DNA from: Podarcis raffonei
Taxonomy: Eukaryota; Chordata; Lepidosauria; Squamata; Lacertidae
NCBI RefSeq assembly: GCF_027172205.1
Contig: NC_070604.1
Coordinates: 3,673,501 to 3,737,500 of the forward strand
DNA length: 64,000 bases
Reading direction: 5' to 3'
In this document: one piece after another, positions 23,401-35,639 of the stretch
Numbering within the stretch: the first letter of the stretch is position 1
Layout of the letters: every line of letters starts with the position of its first letter
The notes under the pieces: model-generated
The model's input: only the letters and a program-made list of their open reading frames with translations
What the model was told of the DNA's origin: nothing
Database searches by the model: none
Program-made: the position numbers and the translations under genes

Positions 23401-26400
23401 GCTATGCTAAGGGAGGTGTTCACGGTGAGTTCCAGCACCTCTCTTTCCAGAAAAATAGCACTACTGCAGACAAGTCTAAAAAGCCCAGGACACAAATTTT
23501 CACAGCCCACCAGCAACTATGGTGGCTCATTTACCAGAACTAATGCATTTAGTGTTAATTCTGAAGTCTATAGTTGATTCTGACCAAATTAAGCTTCCTA
23601 GGAGCCACTATAGCTGCCAGAGGGCCATGAAAATTTGTATCCCAGACATTTTAGATTTGTCTAAATATGGATTTCTTTTTTCCAGCTCTCGTACCCCATT
23701 ACAGGCAGCAGCAAGCCAAGATGCAAGTGGGCTGTCAACATGGATTGACTAGATGAACCATGCACTTGACAAAGATACAAAACGGTGTTTGAGTTACCTG
23801 GGTAAAATGGCCAACTTTGGCTCCTGCAGGGACCGCTCCAACACCGTACTGAAAATCTTTCACCTCGTTGTACCACTCTTGAATTACTTTAGACCATGGC
23901 ATAGGGCCACTTGACATGAGCAAATTTTCACCACATCGGAATCCATCTAGAAGTGGAGACGGTTAACATTAAGAAAAGTCATGATTAGTGATTCGGGGAA
24001 TTCTATAAACAAGGGGAGCTCTTCAATGCTTTGGAGAAACATGCTACAACCGGTAAAACTTGCTTATTCCAAGCAGGATTTGTCCCCCCCCCCCACAGAT
24101 CTGTCTGCTTAAGTAAATCTGTATACATTTGTATGTACAACAATAGTTCCAAAGCAAAAGGTATAGTGCGCTCTCTCTCTCTTCACCCCCATAACAGAGT
24201 ATTTCAACAATTCAAGAAAGGGAGTAAACAACTGAGCATATTCAAGCATAAGTGAAGGAGATTATTCCTATTATTTATTAAATATGTTAGTTGCTTTATC
24301 TTACCCATGGCAACCTAAAGTGACTTCCAACCAACCAACCAACCAACCAACCAACCAACCAACCAATCAATCAGGCAGCCACACAGCTCCTACCCCACCA
24401 TGACACTAGCTAAACCAGAAAACCAAGAAGAAAAAGAAATACATTAAAAAATCCCACCCATTTCTAAAAGGCCATAGATAGTTAAAGGCCAATTATAGTT
24501 AAAGAGGTAGGGGTTGGGGAGTAGAAATGTTAACCATTATTAGTAGCAGTGCAGTATTCCTGTTATTATTAACATTCCTCTTATTGTTTTTAAGTGTGTA
24601 ATAGCTTCTTGCTAAACACAATAAACCAAACTGACTGATAGCGCTAAGGTTATAGAGGAAAGTTTTTGCCTGGCTCCTAAAGATATATAATGGTGGTTCC
24701 AGTTGAGCCTCTCTGCGTAGAGCAGTCCGCAAAATGGGGAGCCACTGCAAAAAAGGCCTAATCTCGAATTTACACCATCTAGACCTTTCATGGTGTGACA
24801 CATGAAGAAGTGTCTCAAACGATGATCACAGGTATATAAAGAAAAATAAAGATATAGAGAAAAATATTAAAGAAACTTGTGCAAAAGAGGCAACACTGTA
24901 CAGCAGTTTACCAAGATAAGGGAAAAATGGCCGATCAAAAGCCTCATAATCAAGAACAGCACAATATGAAAACACATTTGCCATCAGTTACTAAATAAGT
25001 TACATAAATCAACAGAGAGCCACAAAGTCCACTTCCCCTCTGAGAACCTGGAGTTGGTGGGTCAGTTTCTTTGATGTGGCCATAAATAATGCTTTAAAAA
25101 AAACAGATCATAATAGAGTATGTGGAAGCAGGGCTTTTTTCCAGCTGGAACTCAAGTGAGTCCCATTACCATTCTCAGAGAACGAGGGAGTATGCATCAT
25201 TGGTGTAAAACAGTGGTGTCCAAACTTTTTTTAAAGAGGGCCAGATTTGATGAAGTGCAGGGCCGTGAGGGCTGTCCAAAGGGCCGTCCAAAGTTGTTGA
25301 GCTTTTTGGGGGATTTCCCCCCAGAAAGAAACTGCTACAGGGGCTGGATTAAACTGACCAGCGGGCGAGATTAGGCCCCCGAAACGGACTTTGGACACGT
25401 GTGGTGTAAAGTGTGTGTACAGACAAACGGTGGCGGAGCATATGCTAGTGCTGCCCAGGGCGGGACGCACTCCTGAGGGGTGTGGGGTGCGGAGGGTGCC
25501 CTCCCAGGCACAGGATAGCCACTCGGGCGCACGGAGTGGCACACGCACCCTGCAGCCGGGGGGTGGAGCGAGTCACCAATGGTGGACATTCAGTGTCCCG
25601 CCTGCCTGCGACTCCCAAGTCTCCCTTGAGCTGTCGAAACAAAGGGGAAGGGAGAAAGGACAATGGCAAAGCGGCGCAGCTCCCCCTTCCCCCTACGGCT
25701 CGGGGTAGGCTTGGGAGTTGCGGGCGGATGGCGTGCCAAATGTCACCCCCCTCAGCGAAGACACCACACCCTGGGTGGTCCGCCCCCACCACACACCCCT
25801 TCCTCCACTCCTGCAGACAAAGCTTAGCTGGTCAGAACTGAGTGTGGAATTCTGACCTCAAATTTTTGAAAGAACCAGAACATTCCACTGTTCCTCTTTT
25901 AGTGGCATTCCTCCAGTATTTTCAGTATTATCTGCAGAATGACAATAGCAGGGTTGCTGAAGAGTTAGTGAATGGTGACTAAATGTGGATTACATTTCAG
26001 ATCTCTAAATTATTTCTACAATGCTTAGTGAAAGCTATACTTGCCAGCAGTTCTTTGTTCTGGTGGGCTGTGTTGATATTGACATCTACTTGCCCAGTTT
26101 CTGGCATTTGCTCCCGCAGCACCACTCCATTCCTATAAGAAAAATATATGTATTAAACATGAGACTGGATGCAAAATGTAAAAATGGAGAGGCTCATATT
26201 TGTCTGATCATTCTCACCTTTCAGCTCTCTTAAAAGAACTTGTGTGTCTTTTTAATGATAGTTATTCTCAGGCTATGTCATGGTTTGAATACATGAAGCA
26301 AAATCAAAGTGTGCAGTCTTTTCCCTCTTGGCCTTAGTATTACATCTGCCTGACTCATGTCAGTCATGGTTAATGGCAACAGCCAGCTTTCAAACATGCT

Positions 26401-28617
26401 GAGTTAGGTGCTCTCAGATACTACCTGGGTTGTGCGCACGTTTTTGTTTATTCTTCCTGACCCATGCCAACCATACGTAACAGTAGTTACCAGGATCCGT
26501 AAACCCACTTCAAACCAAGGTTAAAATGCTGAATTAGGTGCTCTTAGCTACTACTTAGCTTCTGAGAAAAATGCATATTCATTATCCATGTAGTGGACAA
26601 TGAATGCTTTTAATCGTATATATGAATTAAATAAGTTAATGTTATTGTGTATTTTAATTATAGATTGGGTTTATCGTTGCAAATCATGTAGTAGCCACTA
26701 GGGAATATAAATTAATAAATAATAAAAGATATGTATAAACTAGCGCATGCAATTTTCTGCCAGCCAGAAAGCGTAGTAAACCTTTAAAACACTTACCATC
26801 TTCAGCATGTTGCTTGCTGGTGGCTGCACTCCTCTCCGCAGGGCATTGTGCTTGTCAAGAATTTCCTGTCGCTCACCTGGTCCAACCCCTTGTGCATGTG
26901 CCTAAAGTGAGAGAGTGAGTATTTTTTTCTTGTATTTATTTATATGATTATATTTTTCATTACACCAATGTAATTTTAGCATACTTTCACTAAGAATCAT
27001 GGACATGCTTTAAAAGTGTGCACTTGCTTCTGTCAGGCTCTTCTGCCATAAATGAAACATCAGTTGTAAACTAAAATTGAAGGGATGTATTTTAAGTGTT
27101 CTGTGATAGTGTAGCTGACCATTTTTTTTTTTTTTGGTTTGGATTTGATATCCCGCCTTTCACTCCCTTTAAGGAGTCTCAAAGCGGCTAACATTCTCCT
27201 TTCCCTTCCTCCCCCACAACAAACACTCTGTGAGGTGAGTGGGGCTGAGAGACTTCAGAGAAGTGTGACTGGCGCAAGGTCACCCAGCAGCTGCAGGTGG
27301 AGGAGCGGAGACGCGAACCCAGTTCCCCAGATTACAAGTCTACCGCTCTTAACCACTACACCATACTGGCTCCATGGAGCAGATCAACAGGTCCTCCAGT
27401 TGGGTGATGCAGAGGCGTCAAGATGTCTCTGGACTCCTCTGGATAAATCCACTACTGAAAACTATGAGAAACTTAGCATTACTTTTAGTGGGATATGTAA
27501 CTGGACCATCCTTCCATCATGTTTTTTTTTTTATAATAATATTTTATTAAGTTTAACAAAAGAAAAAGAAACAACCAAACAAAGAACAAGAAAAACACAA
27601 GAAAAATATAAAACACAACAATACAAAATTTCACAATACATAAAATACAAACATTTAACCTAACAAGGGAAAAAGAAAAATCAATCAACACACAAAAATG
27701 AAATAAGAAAAAACACATATCACTCTTTTCTAGTTGTTCATCTTTGATTAACTTATTTTCCTGACTTCCTCATGCCTCCCTTTTTTGTATCCCTTTTTAA
27801 CAGTTAGTTCAACAAATTCATATCCTACTACTTTGTCCTTAAATATTTTACCTCCCAAATTTATAGTTTCAAATTTTTATCTCTTGTTACTAGAACCCCT
27901 TCATTTTATTTCAATGTCATCAGCATTCGTATATTTTACAATGCTTCTGTAAATAAATTTTAAATTTCCTCCAATCTTCTTCCACCAACTCTTCTCCCTG
28001 ATCTCGGATTCTGCCAGTCATCTCAGCCATTTCCATATAGTCAATTACTTGCATCTGCCATTCTTCCAAGGTGGGTAGATCTTGTGTCTTCCAATGCTTT
28101 GTGATGAGTATTCTTGCTGCTGCTGTAGCATACATAAAGAAAGTTCTATCCTTCTTTGGCACCAATTGGCCAACTATGCCCAGGAGAAAGGCCTCTGGTT
28201 TCTTCACGAAAGTGTATTTAAGTACCTATTTTATTTCATTATAAATCATCTCCCAGAAAACCTCGGGCACGTCCACCAAAGGTGAAAGAATGTACCTTCC
28301 ATCATGTTTTAAGGTTAACCCAAGTTAATTGCATTTGTTTGGACTTCCTGTTAAGTATGATCTTTTTTTCACTTCAGTGTGTTTATGGATGAAGCAGTCA
28401 AAAGCATTTTGGCTTATTAAAGTGAAGGTTTAGTTGGCCCAACTAAATCTTGTATTTGAAAACAATCCAGCTAACTTTAGTAACTTTTCATGTCCCACTG
28501 ACTGAGACTGTTTAGCATCTCTCAGTATTGCTACACTACACAACGTAAAAAACTTACTCTTGAAGCAGGCTGTTGCAGCAGAGCAGCAAGACTCAGCAAC
28601 ACGATGAGCAGGATCAT
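20415..28617 (-). CDS. CRISP: Cysteine-rich secretory protein, copy B (complete, 7 coding exons)
   Basis: Second intact CRISP gene, same strand and exon plan as copy A. Coding exons: 28558-28617 (signal peptide, 20 residues, same encoded peptide as copy A), 26797-26901, 26045-26132, 23798-23946, 22338-22432, 20979-21067 and 20415-20539 (stop TAG). Predicted length about 236 residues with 16 cysteines. Landmarks: [54 protein letters not shown], hinge [29 protein letters not shown]...ASCYC. It keeps the typical Trp (ARNWASRC). Intron 4 again has a GC donor; the alternative GT present in copy A is CT here, so the GC-AG reading is the only one that works. Introns are swollen by repeats: intron 4 holds two hAT MITEs, intron 2 a SINE and an L1 tail, intron 1 the 1.9-kb half-L1-like element. 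Likely secreted; activity unknown. Confidence 0.93.
22660..23036 (+). mobile_element. tRNA-Lys-type SINE with a CR1-like tail
   Basis: Head TAGCTCATTTGGTAGATCAT...CTTGATCTCAGGGT...GATTCAAGCC resembles a lysine tRNA; tail GACTAGATGATCCCCGCGGTCCCTTCC...CTATGATTCTAT is CR1-like. Interrupted by a hAT MITE at 22763-22977. It lies in intron 5 of copy B. Confidence 0.65.
22763..22977. mobile_element. hAT-type MITE inside a SINE
   Basis: Starts CAGGGGCCAAC, ends GTTGGACATGCCTG; flanked by GATTAGAC and GACTAGAT, an imperfect 8-base target duplication. It shares internal AGTTGTTGAGCTT with 25210-25402. Confidence 0.6.
24327..24371. repeat. (CCAA)n microsatellite
   Basis: About ten tandem CCAA units, in intron 4 of copy B. 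Confidence 0.95.
25210..25402. mobile_element. hAT-type MITE with 8-base target duplication
   Basis: Ends ACAGTGGTGTCC and GGACACGTGT, flanked by perfect GGTGTAAA duplicates (25202-25209, 25403-25410). In intron 4 of copy B. Confidence 0.75.
25428..25813. mobile_element. hAT-type MITE, GC-rich
   Basis: Starts CGGTGGCGGAGC, ends CCTCCACTCCTG; flanked by CAGACAAA duplicates (25420-25427, 25814-25821). It sits 25 bases from the previous MITE. Same family as 15553-16075. Confidence 0.7.
27138..27374 (-). mobile_element. CORE/MIR-type SINE
   Basis: Minus strand: tRNA-like head GAGCCAGTATGGTGTAGTGG, core GTGACCTTGCGCCAGTCAC, L2-like tail GGCGGGATATCAAATCC. In intron 2 of copy B. Confidence 0.8.
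27526..28294 (-). mobile_element. L1 LINE 3' fragment
   Basis: Minus-strand open segment (27920-28207) [15 protein letters not shown]...[16 protein letters not shown] matches the C-terminus of the L1 ORF2 at 33071-35615. AT-rich 3' UTR and poly-A end near 27526. Duplicates CCTTCCATCATGTTTT at 27510-27525 and 28295-28310. In intron 2 of copy B. Confidence 0.88.
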
Positions 28618-28924
28618 CTCTGAAAACAAAATAACACTGGAGAGATTATCTTAGAGTTTCTGTTTAGATAAAGAGTGTACTTATTGAAACATGGTGCCAC
28701 TCTTCTGAGTAGTAGTTTAAATTTCAAATTGCTCATGTGGCACCAGCTGAGAAGTAGATTTGTACCTCCTGGAATAGGAGTGCCGCAGGCAAGTGTCTCC
28801 TCCAGAGTCACCACTTTGCATCTGACTCCACCCCACTAAACTATTTTGCTTCTGTCTCTGGTTAGTGGACACAGTGGCTGCACTGAAAAACACCACCTGA
28901 GCCCTTCAAATTTCCTTTATTATG

Positions 28925-30841
28925 ACTTCCGGGTTAGCGCCATCGGCTAATGGCGGATTCCCTCCGAGCTCCGGAGGGAATCGGCTCCGCAGGATCCGGG
29001 TCTTGCCGCTGCGGCGACACGGGGACCCTTAGAAATCACAGGCGCTGAAGCCTGTGAACTTGGTGACTCGGCGGGCACCATTTGCGCCCCCCGACCCGTG
29101 AAGGAGCCTTTTTAAGGTTTCAGAACGGGGGACGGGGTGAGCGGCGCGGTGCTGAGAGTCGACTGCTTCTCCTGCGGAGTGAAGCCACATGCCATGGTCG
29201 GAGAGCGCTGACTTCTTCTTGTGAACAATTGGACTCTAAAAGCAACAACCCGTGAGTAATACGGAAATTGGATTTGTAAAGAAATTTTTTTTTTTTGAAT
29301 TAGGCATGATTGGGGAAGGCGCAAACAGGAAGTCCGTCTCCCCGTCTTATAAATAATCTAAAGCAAGGACTAGCTAACTAAGGTCGAGAGAATTTCTTCT
29401 TCTTTATTGGGTAAAAGACATTAATTTCACGATTTGGCAGTATAAGTAATTTCATTGGAGGATAAGAGCTAATTTTGAGAGCTGAAATGCCACCCCCCCG
29501 GACCCGGGAGTGATCCGCGAGAGAGCCTGTTGAGGAGATATAGAAGAGTTTGACAGCTGTCAAATTAGCTGTCAAGAAGGAAAAAGAGAACTTCGTTTCT
29601 GCTATCTCTGCTGGATATATTTGCTACAATTTGGTTATATTTTGTTGAAAACAAGGAAGAACTGATACAAACTAACTTGATTTTTGGATTTGAACTGGAA
29701 GGAAGATAAAGTAACCAAAATCCCTCTAGAGGGGATTTTGGGACATTACAAGAATGGCTGAAGGAGGAAAAATTCAAGCTAAATTGGACAGAGTGTTTCT
29801 TCTCTTGGGAAAGTTACAAGGCCAAATTGATGTTTTGGCTACAAATGTTGCAACTCTGGACTTAACAGTAAACAAATCCATTGAATTTGATAAGGACTTG
29901 ACTCATGAAGTCCATGCAGCTGGACAAGAAGAGAAACTTGAAAGATTTGAGAGTGTGGAGAAAGAGATATATGTTGTTTCTGAGGAAAAGGAAGGAGGAG
30001 ATGTAATGTTGCAGATGACAAAGGAGAGCCAGAGGCCTGACATGATGGCTACAAAGGAAAATAAGTACTGGATGATGAAAATCTGTTTTGAATTGAAGAT
30101 TGAAGAATGGAGAGATCTCCTTATGTGGAGATCTGAAGACCTATGGATTACAAATTTGATTAAGGTGAAAGTTGGAGCTTTTGGGACATTTGGACTTAAA
30201 AGGAGTAAGTAACAAGATTCAGGCTCCACTTTTAAGTATGGAGGTCTGGCTAGAAGAAATATGGACCCTATTGGGACAGAGCTTCTCCGAGATCTGGTGT
30301 TTAATATTAAGGACTACCAAAAAAACCGGCAGAGAGGAATTGAGAGAGAATTAAGAGCCTTGGACGTGAGGTCTCCAGGCTGATAGTAGACTAAGACTGA
30401 TGGACATTTGTTGGGGATTGAAACCGGGAAAGGGTGGGGTGGGGTTTGGGAATCCAAAGGGTGCAGAATTATAATCTGTTTTTTAATTTTGTTTTGTTAT
30501 TAGTATGAAAACTGGGGAATTCGTGGAAGGGAATTTGGGTCGACTTTAGAAAAAAGTTTTAAGAATGAGCACTGATGTTTAAATACTGATGTTTATAAGT
30601 TAAAATTGTTTTTTTTAAAAAATGAATTAAATATAAAAAGGTCAAAAATTGGGGACAAGAACTTGTTGAATTAACAATTTGAATTGGAATATAAGAAGGG
30701 GAGGTGTGGGGAAGTCAGGGAAATATGTTATTGAAAATACGGATTGTAAACTTTATGTGTTTTTAACTTTTTTGTTTTTTCTTTTTGATTTTTTAATGTA
30801 TAAAGGTGGAAAAACTCAATAAATATCTTTAAAAAAATATC
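28925..30841 (+). mobile_element. Half-L1-like (HAL1-type) retroelement, full length
   Basis: 1.9-kb unit bounded by TTTCCTTTATTATG duplicates (28911-28924, 30842-30855). It has a GC-rich L1-like 5' region, one ORF (29754-30212, 152 codons, MAEGGKIQAKLDRVFLLLGK..., with a heptad-like leucine/valine pattern suggesting the coiled coil of ORF1), a non-coding remainder and a 3' UTR resembling that of the L1 at 27526-28294 (GTTGAATTAAC, GGGGAAGTCAGG). No reverse transcriptase, so it would depend on L1 in trans. The ORF is shorter than a full ORF1; later stops follow it. In intron 1 of copy B. Confidence 0.65.
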
Positions 30842-31111
30842 TTTCCTTTATTATGCAGCCATCCTTTCCTTTCTTTTCCCCTGCAGTTCACTGAATTGCT
30901 CCTCAATTTGCTCTGGAGGGGCTCCCATCACCCTGGAACAGATTCTGTAAGTATGGGGCTGCAGCAGGAGGAGAAGAAAGTGAACTCCCATTTTTTAAAT
31001 CTGTTGTGCAACAGAAATCTCTTCCAGTACATGCTAAAATTCACAGGTGGTACAATCACAGGTTCTCAACTAGGTCCTTTCAGCCACACTGATATTGTGC
31101 TGGCACCTGAT

Positions 31112-31312
31112 TAACGGCCTGTTTCTGTGCGCTGCTCTGGTTTCGGTGTTCTGTTGCACCAGAAGTGGCCTAGTCATGCTGGCCACCTGACCTGGAAAAA
31201 CTGTCTGCGGACAAATGTCAGCTCCCTCAGCCTGTAAAGTGAGATGAGCACCACAACCCCAGAGTCATTTGTGACTGGACTTAACTATAAGGGGCCCTTT
31301 ACCTTTTACCTT
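31112..31312 (+). mobile_element. tRNA-derived SINE, Sauria type, 5'-truncated
   Basis: Begins in the body (CTGTGCGCTGCTCTGG) and runs to the Bov-B-like tail (GACTGGACTTAACTATAAGG). In intron 1 of copy B. Confidence 0.75.
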
Positions 31313-32310
31313 ATATCCTGGATGTACTTGGCTATGAAGACTGCCTCTAGGGCGGAGCTTCTAAGCCATATTCGTTCCATTTCTCTTCACATCTATGGGC
31401 ACTGGACCACTCTACAGTAATGGTAAATTCACTTAGGTCATTTTTATGGCACTAGCACAATACTTAGAGAGTCCTCGTCTTTGAGGGTGTGGAATTGTCC
31501 TCCCAGTTCTTGAACATCACATTGAGACTGCATGGTGTTTACAGGTCTTCTAGCTCCTTCTGTTTGATAGGAAGGAGTCTGGCTTCAAAGTATGTGGGCT
31601 ATGCTTTTCTGTGGTTTACCTCTTTGCTATAGCACCCAACGGGGAAGACGCTGTCTGGATGACCCAGGAAGGACACAACCTTGTGCCAAAATGGTGTGAC
31701 TGTGGTTCATCTCTGGACCAGGGTGCCAGAATGCATAGGATCACAAGTAGTAAAATAAAGTGGGAAATAGGGCACATGTTATGTGTTCACTAGCTGAACT
31801 CTTTTACTAGCTGAACCTCTTATGGAGAAGTATAGAAGGATTAGAATGAGTAGAATTGTCTAGAGGCAAAAAGAAAGGGAAACAAGGATATGTTTAAATG
31901 TGTGAAGGTGTAGCTATACTACGAATACAGTCCAGTGCAGTTCACTTCCAAGAAGGTTTCCTTGATACTCATACCTACTAATAGCAGGGTTACCGTACGT
32001 CTGGAATTTCCTGGACATACCCGGGATCCGGCTGTCGGGAACAGTGCCTGGGAGCAAATCACTCAACAACTTTGCCCCCTCCCCCCCCACAGCTCAACAA
32101 CTTTGCCTAATAGAACTCCACACCTTTTGTGTCTGGATTTTCATGAAATATGGTAACCCTAGTATGTTTTATGAAATAAGTACATAAATAATAGAAATTT
32201 GATCAATAAGTTGTAACCTCCTGAGCTAACTTAAATTGTTTAACTCTGCTAATAAACTTCATATAGCAGACTATGGTATAAAACTGGCACCCTCCCTCCC
32301 AAAAACTTAC

Positions 32311-32433
32311 CTTCCTCCTTGTTTCTAGTAAGACTGGAATAACCTTCTCTGTAGATTTAAGGAGGTTCTGGATGTCACTGGATGATATTATGCTTATATA
32401 CCACTCCTGTTTCCTTCTTCGCAGAATGACTCA
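32311..32433 (-). promoter_or_regulatory. Promoter and non-coding exon 1 of CRISP copy B
   Basis: Minus-strand TATA box TATATAAGCA at 32391-32400 and AP-1-type TGAGTCA at 32427-32433, with the same 27-base spacing as copies A and C. The leader exon ends at 32311 with donor GTAAGT. Only about 200 bases further upstream, a hAT MITE (32630-32931) has inserted into flanking sequence that is uninterrupted at copy C, so any distal regulatory elements of copy B are displaced by about 300 bases. Confidence 0.75.
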
Positions 32434-32629
32434 ATGTCCAACAGTAAATCACACAATTTTGACCAGGGAGAACTTTGGATTTCTCTTACGTTGTTTAAAA
32501 AAAGATTATTTCCTGAAATTGATTAACCATCTTCTATGCAACAACAAAGCATCTCTTATTAGTGAGCTCTTTCATGCCAGCCAACTTCTTATGAAGGATT
32601 GATATCTGTGCTTGTTCTTTATCCTATGG

Positions 32630-32931
32630 CGGGGTCAGCAAGGTTTACCTCACTTGGGCCGGTTCACTCCAGTGGAGATCCCTCCGTGGGCCGGATTGTG
32701 TGTTTGTGTGTGTGTATGTGTGTGAGCCTGCCCGCGATTTCTGTTGCCTGTGCCTGCACAGACGCAATTTTCGGTGCTGCGGAAGCGAGTGCTCGTGCTG
32801 CGCTGCACTGGTTTAGCGCAGCACGTGGGGACTCACCGAGCGGGTGGCTCAGTTCGGGGACAGCTCGGGGGCCGGTTAAACAACCCCCATGGGCCGCCTG
32901 TAGCCCATGGGACTTAGGTTGCTGACCCCTG
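32630..32931. mobile_element. hAT-type MITE with 8-base target duplication
   Basis: Starts CGGGGTCAGCAA, ends TTGCTGACCCCTG, flanked by TCCTATGG duplicates (32622-32629, 32932-32939). The empty site is seen near copy C at about 57481-57492. It lies upstream of the copy B promoter. Confidence 0.8.
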
Positions 32932-33070
32932 TCCTATGGCATCATTTCATCACCCATAGAGCCAAGCACATTTACTTAGAAGCAAGTCCCATTTCCCCCC
33001 AAAGCAGAATGTATTTGCAGCTGCAGCCTAAGACTCTAAACCAACTGCAAACCATCATGAATGGTTGAAG

Positions 33071-35615
33071 TTATGTGAAGTAATGAATAATATCCTGCAA
33101 GGAGGGAAGATACCGGACTCCTGGCAAGATGCTCACATAACGCTGATACCTAAAGCGGAATCAGACAAATTGAATATAAAAAACTATAGACCGATATCGC
33201 TTCTTAACAATGATTATAAAATATTTGCTGAAATAATGGCAAACAGACTTAAGAATTATCTAAAAAATGTAATACACACGGATCAAGCTGGATTCCTTCC
33301 TAATAGACAATTAAAAGACAATGTTAGGCATATAATAAATATCATCGAATACCTGGAAAAGAAGAATAAAATTCCTGCAGCATTAATTTTTATCGATGCA
33401 GAAAAAGCATTCGATAATGTATCATAGCGATTCCTACTAAAGTGTATGGAGATAGCAGGGATAGAAGGTGCTTTCATGGAGGGAATCAAAGCAATTTATT
33501 CAAATCAAAGAGCCAAACTGATTATTAATAACAATTTATCTGACACATTCGAAATTTCAAAGGGTACGAGACAAGGCTGCCCCCTGTCACCGCTTCTATT
33601 CATAATGGTATTGGAAGTAATCGCAAATAAGATAAGGAAAACACCAGAGATACGAGGAATTAGAATTGGGGTGAAAGAATTCAAACTGAAAGCATACGCT
33701 GATGACTTGGTAATATCAGTGGAGGACCCAAAACAGAGTATTGACAAAGTCCTGACATTTCTAGAGGAATTTGGGAAAGTAGCGGGCTTTAAGTTAAATA
33801 AAACTAAAACTAAAATGATGGTTAAGAACATGGGAGAAGATCTAAGGAGGCAGTTAGAATTTCAATCGGGAATCAAAGAAGCAAAAAAGGTAAAATACTT
33901 AGGAGTGTGGCTAACGATGAAAAATATAAATTTAATGGCTGATAACTACATAAAAACCTGGAAGGAAATCCAAAAGGAACTAGATATTTGGAATAGGATA
34001 AAACTCTCCTGGTCAGGTAGAATGGCAGCAATTAAGATGTGCATACTGCCGAAACTATTATTCTTATTTCAAAATGTCCCGGTGATTAGAGGAAGTGTAA
34101 TATTCAAAAACTGGCAAAAAAATCTCTCTAAATTCATATGGCAAGGCAAAAGACCGAGAATTAGACTTAAATTGTTAACGGATAGAAAAGACAGAGGAGG
34201 ATTCTCGGTCCCAAATCTGAGATTGTATTATGAAGCCTCGTGCCTTTGCTGGTTTAGAGAATGGGTTACCTTAAAAAATACAGATCTGCTAGATTTAGAA
34301 GGCTTCGATTTAAGATTTGGTTGGCATGCTTATCTCTGGCAGAATAAGGAAAAGGTGCATAAAGGCTTCTCAAACCACATTATCAGAGGAACACTGTTAG
34401 AAGCGTGGGAAAAGAATAGAAAAATATTGGAAAAAAATACCCCCTGGTGGCTATCGCCTATTGATATATTAACTATTAAAAAAACAAACATGGAAGGTGA
34501 GAGATTGACCTATGAAGATCTCCTGGAAAGATCGGAAAGAGGATGGAAAATTAGACCATACGAAGAGTTAAAAAGCAAATTAACAGGTTGGTTGCAGTAT
34601 CATCAAATTAACGCCTTATGGAAGGAAGACAAAAAGATTGGAATGAATGAGAAAAAATCTAAGTTCCAGGTAGAGATAATAGAAAGTAAAATTAAACTGC
34701 TATCTAAAATGTATAATCAGCTATTAGATTGGGACACCAAGGACGAAGAGGTCAAGGAGGTTATGGTAAAATGGGCAATAGACATTGGATATAATTTGGA
34801 TTTTGACAAATGGACGAGGTTGTGGACTAAAGGAATGAAATTGACAGCCTGTACTACCCTTAGAGAAAATATGAAAAAGATGATGTACCGTTGGTACATC
34901 ACCCCTGTGAAATTGCAAAAAATGTATAAGACTGGTGATAAAAGGTGTTGGAAGTGTAAATCTAAAGAGGGAAGTTTCTACCACATGTGGTGGAAATGTG
35001 AAGAAGTTAAAAAATTTTGGGAATCCATATACAATGAACTGAAAAAAATACTTAAATACACTTTCGTTAAAAAGCCTGAAGCCTTCCTTCTGGGAATGAT
35101 CAGAGATGAGATTAAGAAAGAAGATCATATAATGCTTCAATACGCAACTGTAGCTGCCAGGATTCTGTTAGCACAAAATTGGAAAACCCCAAATATCCCG
35201 ACCGTTAAAGATTGGCAAATTAAATTATTTGAATATATGGATTTGGCAAAAATGACGCAGAACATCAGACAGCAAAAAGGTACAAAGTTTATTGACGATT
35301 GGACCAAATTCATAACATATATGGAAACAAATTCTAGAGATATAAAAATCACAGTAGGTTTAATATAACCCTTGCGATGTGTAGACAATATAAAATTAAA
35401 AACTGCAGAATGGATTTAATATTTACATAACCCAAAACCGAGATGGAGGGAAGTCAACCGTTATTTGTTGTTAATTAATGTTTGTCTTCTGGTTTGTTCA
35501 TGTGTTTTGTTTTGGTTGATGTTTTCTTTTTTCTTTGGTGTGTGTTGTTTATTTTTGGTTTTCTTTTTTTGTGGTTTGGTTATAGAAAATGAATAAAAAG
35601 AAGTAAAAAAAAAAA
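33071..35615 (+). mobile_element. L1 LINE, 5'-truncated, nearly intact ORF2
   Basis: Reverse transcriptase through C-terminal region of L1 ORF2. RT motifs: NYRPISLLN, QAGFLPNRQ, FIDAEKAFDNVS, GTRQGCPLSPLLF and the catalytic AYADDLVI. A cysteine-rich C-terminal motif CWKCKSKEGSFYHMWWKC is present. The frame runs from 33065 to 35368, interrupted by a single stop (TAG at 33425-33427, where RT sequences usually have Trp). Poly-A-rich tail; GAATGGTTGAAG duplicates at 33059-33070 and 35616-35627. Endonuclease and ORF1 are absent. Young. Confidence 0.92.
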
Positions 35616-35639
35616 GAATGGTTGAAGGCACTGAGTCAT

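Noticed and set aside
24327-24371. Short regular repeats as a possible CRISPR-like array
   Set aside because: Simple (CCAA)n microsatellite without spacers, in a vertebrate intron.
27139-27663. 174-codon plus-strand open frame
   Set aside because: Antisense read of a CORE-SINE running into an A-rich L1 tail.
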